From an uncultured Ellagibacter sp. (lineage in GTDB: Bacteria; Actinomycetota; Coriobacteriia; Coriobacteriales; Eggerthellaceae), in assembly GCA_934613165.1 (NCBI GenBank), contig CAKTSW010000056.1:1-7720 (forward strand): a stretch of DNA of 7,720 nt. The letters run 5' to 3'. Shown here piece after piece: positions 6,989 through 7,720 of this stretch. Within the stretch, counting starts at the first letter, position 1. Each line of letters opens with the position of its first letter. The notes below the pieces were generated by a model. It was not told the origin of the DNA and did not search any database. It worked only from the letters and a program-made list of their open reading frames with translations. The translations under genes were made by a program, and so were the position numbers.

Positions 6989-7004
6989 CGTATTCGGTGG
7001 CCAT

Positions 7005-7720
7005 TTAGGAAAGCTTGCTCGCGACGTTCTCGTCGCCTGCGAACGACTCGTCGGGGGAGGGGAAGGACCCCGTCCGCACAGAGTCGATGTAGTCGGAAAA
7101 GCCGCGGCGCATCTCGTTGCCCACGTCGGCGAAGCGCCGCGCGAACCGCGGGGTGTGCCCACTCGTCATGCCGAGCATGTCCTGGTAGACGAGGATTTGC
7201 CCGTCGGTGCCCGACCCCGCCCCGATGCCGATGGTGGGGATGGAAAGGCGGCTCGTCACGAGCGTTGCCAGAGGTGCCGGCACGCATTCGAGCACGACGG
7301 CGAACGCGCCCGCTGCCTCGAGCGCCCGAGCGTCGTCGAGGAGTTTCTGCGCCGCGCTGTCGGATTTCCCTTGCACTTTGTACCCGCCGAGGGCGTTCAC
7401 CGATTGAGGGGTGAGCCCGAGATGCCCCATCACGGGGATGCCGGCGTCCGTGATGGCTTTGACCTGGGGGCACACCTCGGCGCCGCCTTCGAGTTTCACC
7501 GCGTTCGCACGCCCTTCCTTAAGAAGGCGCCCGGCATTGCGAAGCGCTTCTTCGACGCTTGTCTCGTAGGACATGAAGGGCATGTCGCACACGATGAGCG
7601 CGCGCTGCGCCCCGCGCGCGACGGCGCGGCAGTGGTGGATCATGTCGTCCATGGTGACCGAGAGGGTATCTTCGTACCCTCAGATGACGTTCCCGAGGGC
7701 ATCGCCGCTGAGGATGCCGT
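7005..7720 (-). pseudogene. panB: Ketopantoate hydroxymethyltransferase, interrupted by in-frame TGA (5' end outside window)
   Basis: PanB transfers a hydroxymethyl group from methylene-tetrahydrofolate to 2-oxoisovalerate, the first committed step to pantoate. The frame entering at the edge reads GILSGDALGNVI, then a TGA (7680-7682), then GYEDTLSVTMDDM and the rest of a good PanB: VCDMPFMSYET, NAVKLEGG, GHLGLTPQSVNALGGYKVQG, VVLECVP, GIGAGSGTDGQILV and LGMTSGHTPRFA. Family members run straight through here (GDSLG...GYD..L.VT), so both sides belong to one gene with a nonsense codon in it. The part after the stop could only start at ATG 7652, giving 215 residues, but there is no ribosome-binding site there. 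That product would lack the N-terminal part with the GDSLG aspartate, a metal ligand (Asp45 in E. coli). The gene ends in TAA right before panC and has a short hydrophilic tail (FAGDENVASKLS). A base-call error is a real alternative to a pseudogene. Confidence 0.85.

Noticed and set aside
6975..7004. ATG at 7004 as the panC start
   Set aside because: It has no ribosome-binding site, and the extra ten residues are absent from the usual PanC N-terminus. The ATG at 6974 has a well-spaced AGAAGGG.
7680..7682. TGA in panB read as selenocysteine or as a reassigned codon
   Set aside because: PanB has no redox-active or catalytic residue at this place, and map in this window uses TGA as its normal stop, so code reassignment is not supported.

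Overview
The window is a GC-rich bacterial chromosome segment with densely packed housekeeping genes and strong G/C bias at third codon positions. The protein sequences look actinobacterial: the MurJ loop reads LPN..YELVMGG, and PanC and PanD are of ordinary bacterial type. Together with the gene order this suggests a member of the Coriobacteriia (Eggerthellaceae-like). That placement rests on recall and feel, not on a search. I see no mobile element, CRISPR array, tRNA or rRNA, and no gene-free stretch longer than about 120 bases.

Layout. The 3' end of rplA (ribosomal protein L1, + strand, positions 2-358) is closed by a strong intrinsic terminator (387-418). An extended -10 promoter and a near-perfect Shine-Dalgarno sequence then drive map (type I methionine aminopeptidase, + strand, 476-1264). 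A perfect 13-bp inverted repeat (1308-1356) lies between map and the convergent minus-strand pair murJ -> ATP-grasp ligase (4683-2722 and 2678-1386). murJ encodes the lipid II flippase with a long N-terminal extension carrying a duplicated KHAGVD(R/K)T motif. A short divergent region of about 60 bp separates murJ from nadK (NAD kinase, + strand, 4748-5704), which converges tightly on the pantothenate cluster panB -> panC -> panD (minus strand, 7720-5723).

How the genes work together. PanB, PanC and PanD would together convert 2-oxoisovalerate and aspartate into pantothenate, the CoA precursor. panC and panD are tightly coupled, because the panD ribosome-binding site overlaps the panC stop codon. 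NadK makes NADP, whose reduced form is used by ketopantoate reductase in the same pathway, although nadK is transcribed from the other strand. The murJ-ligase pair suggests a cell-envelope role for the ligase, possibly adding an amino acid to a peptidoglycan precursor that MurJ then flips; this is inference.

The most notable oddity is panB. The conserved PanB reading frame runs from the window edge (GDALGNVI) through an in-frame TGA at 7680-7682 into GYEDTLSVT and the rest of the protein. As given, the gene is interrupted by a nonsense codon, or the base call there is wrong. No clearly novel multi-gene system is visible. The best leads are the interrupted panB, the repeated motif in the MurJ extension and the uncharacterised ligase next to murJ.
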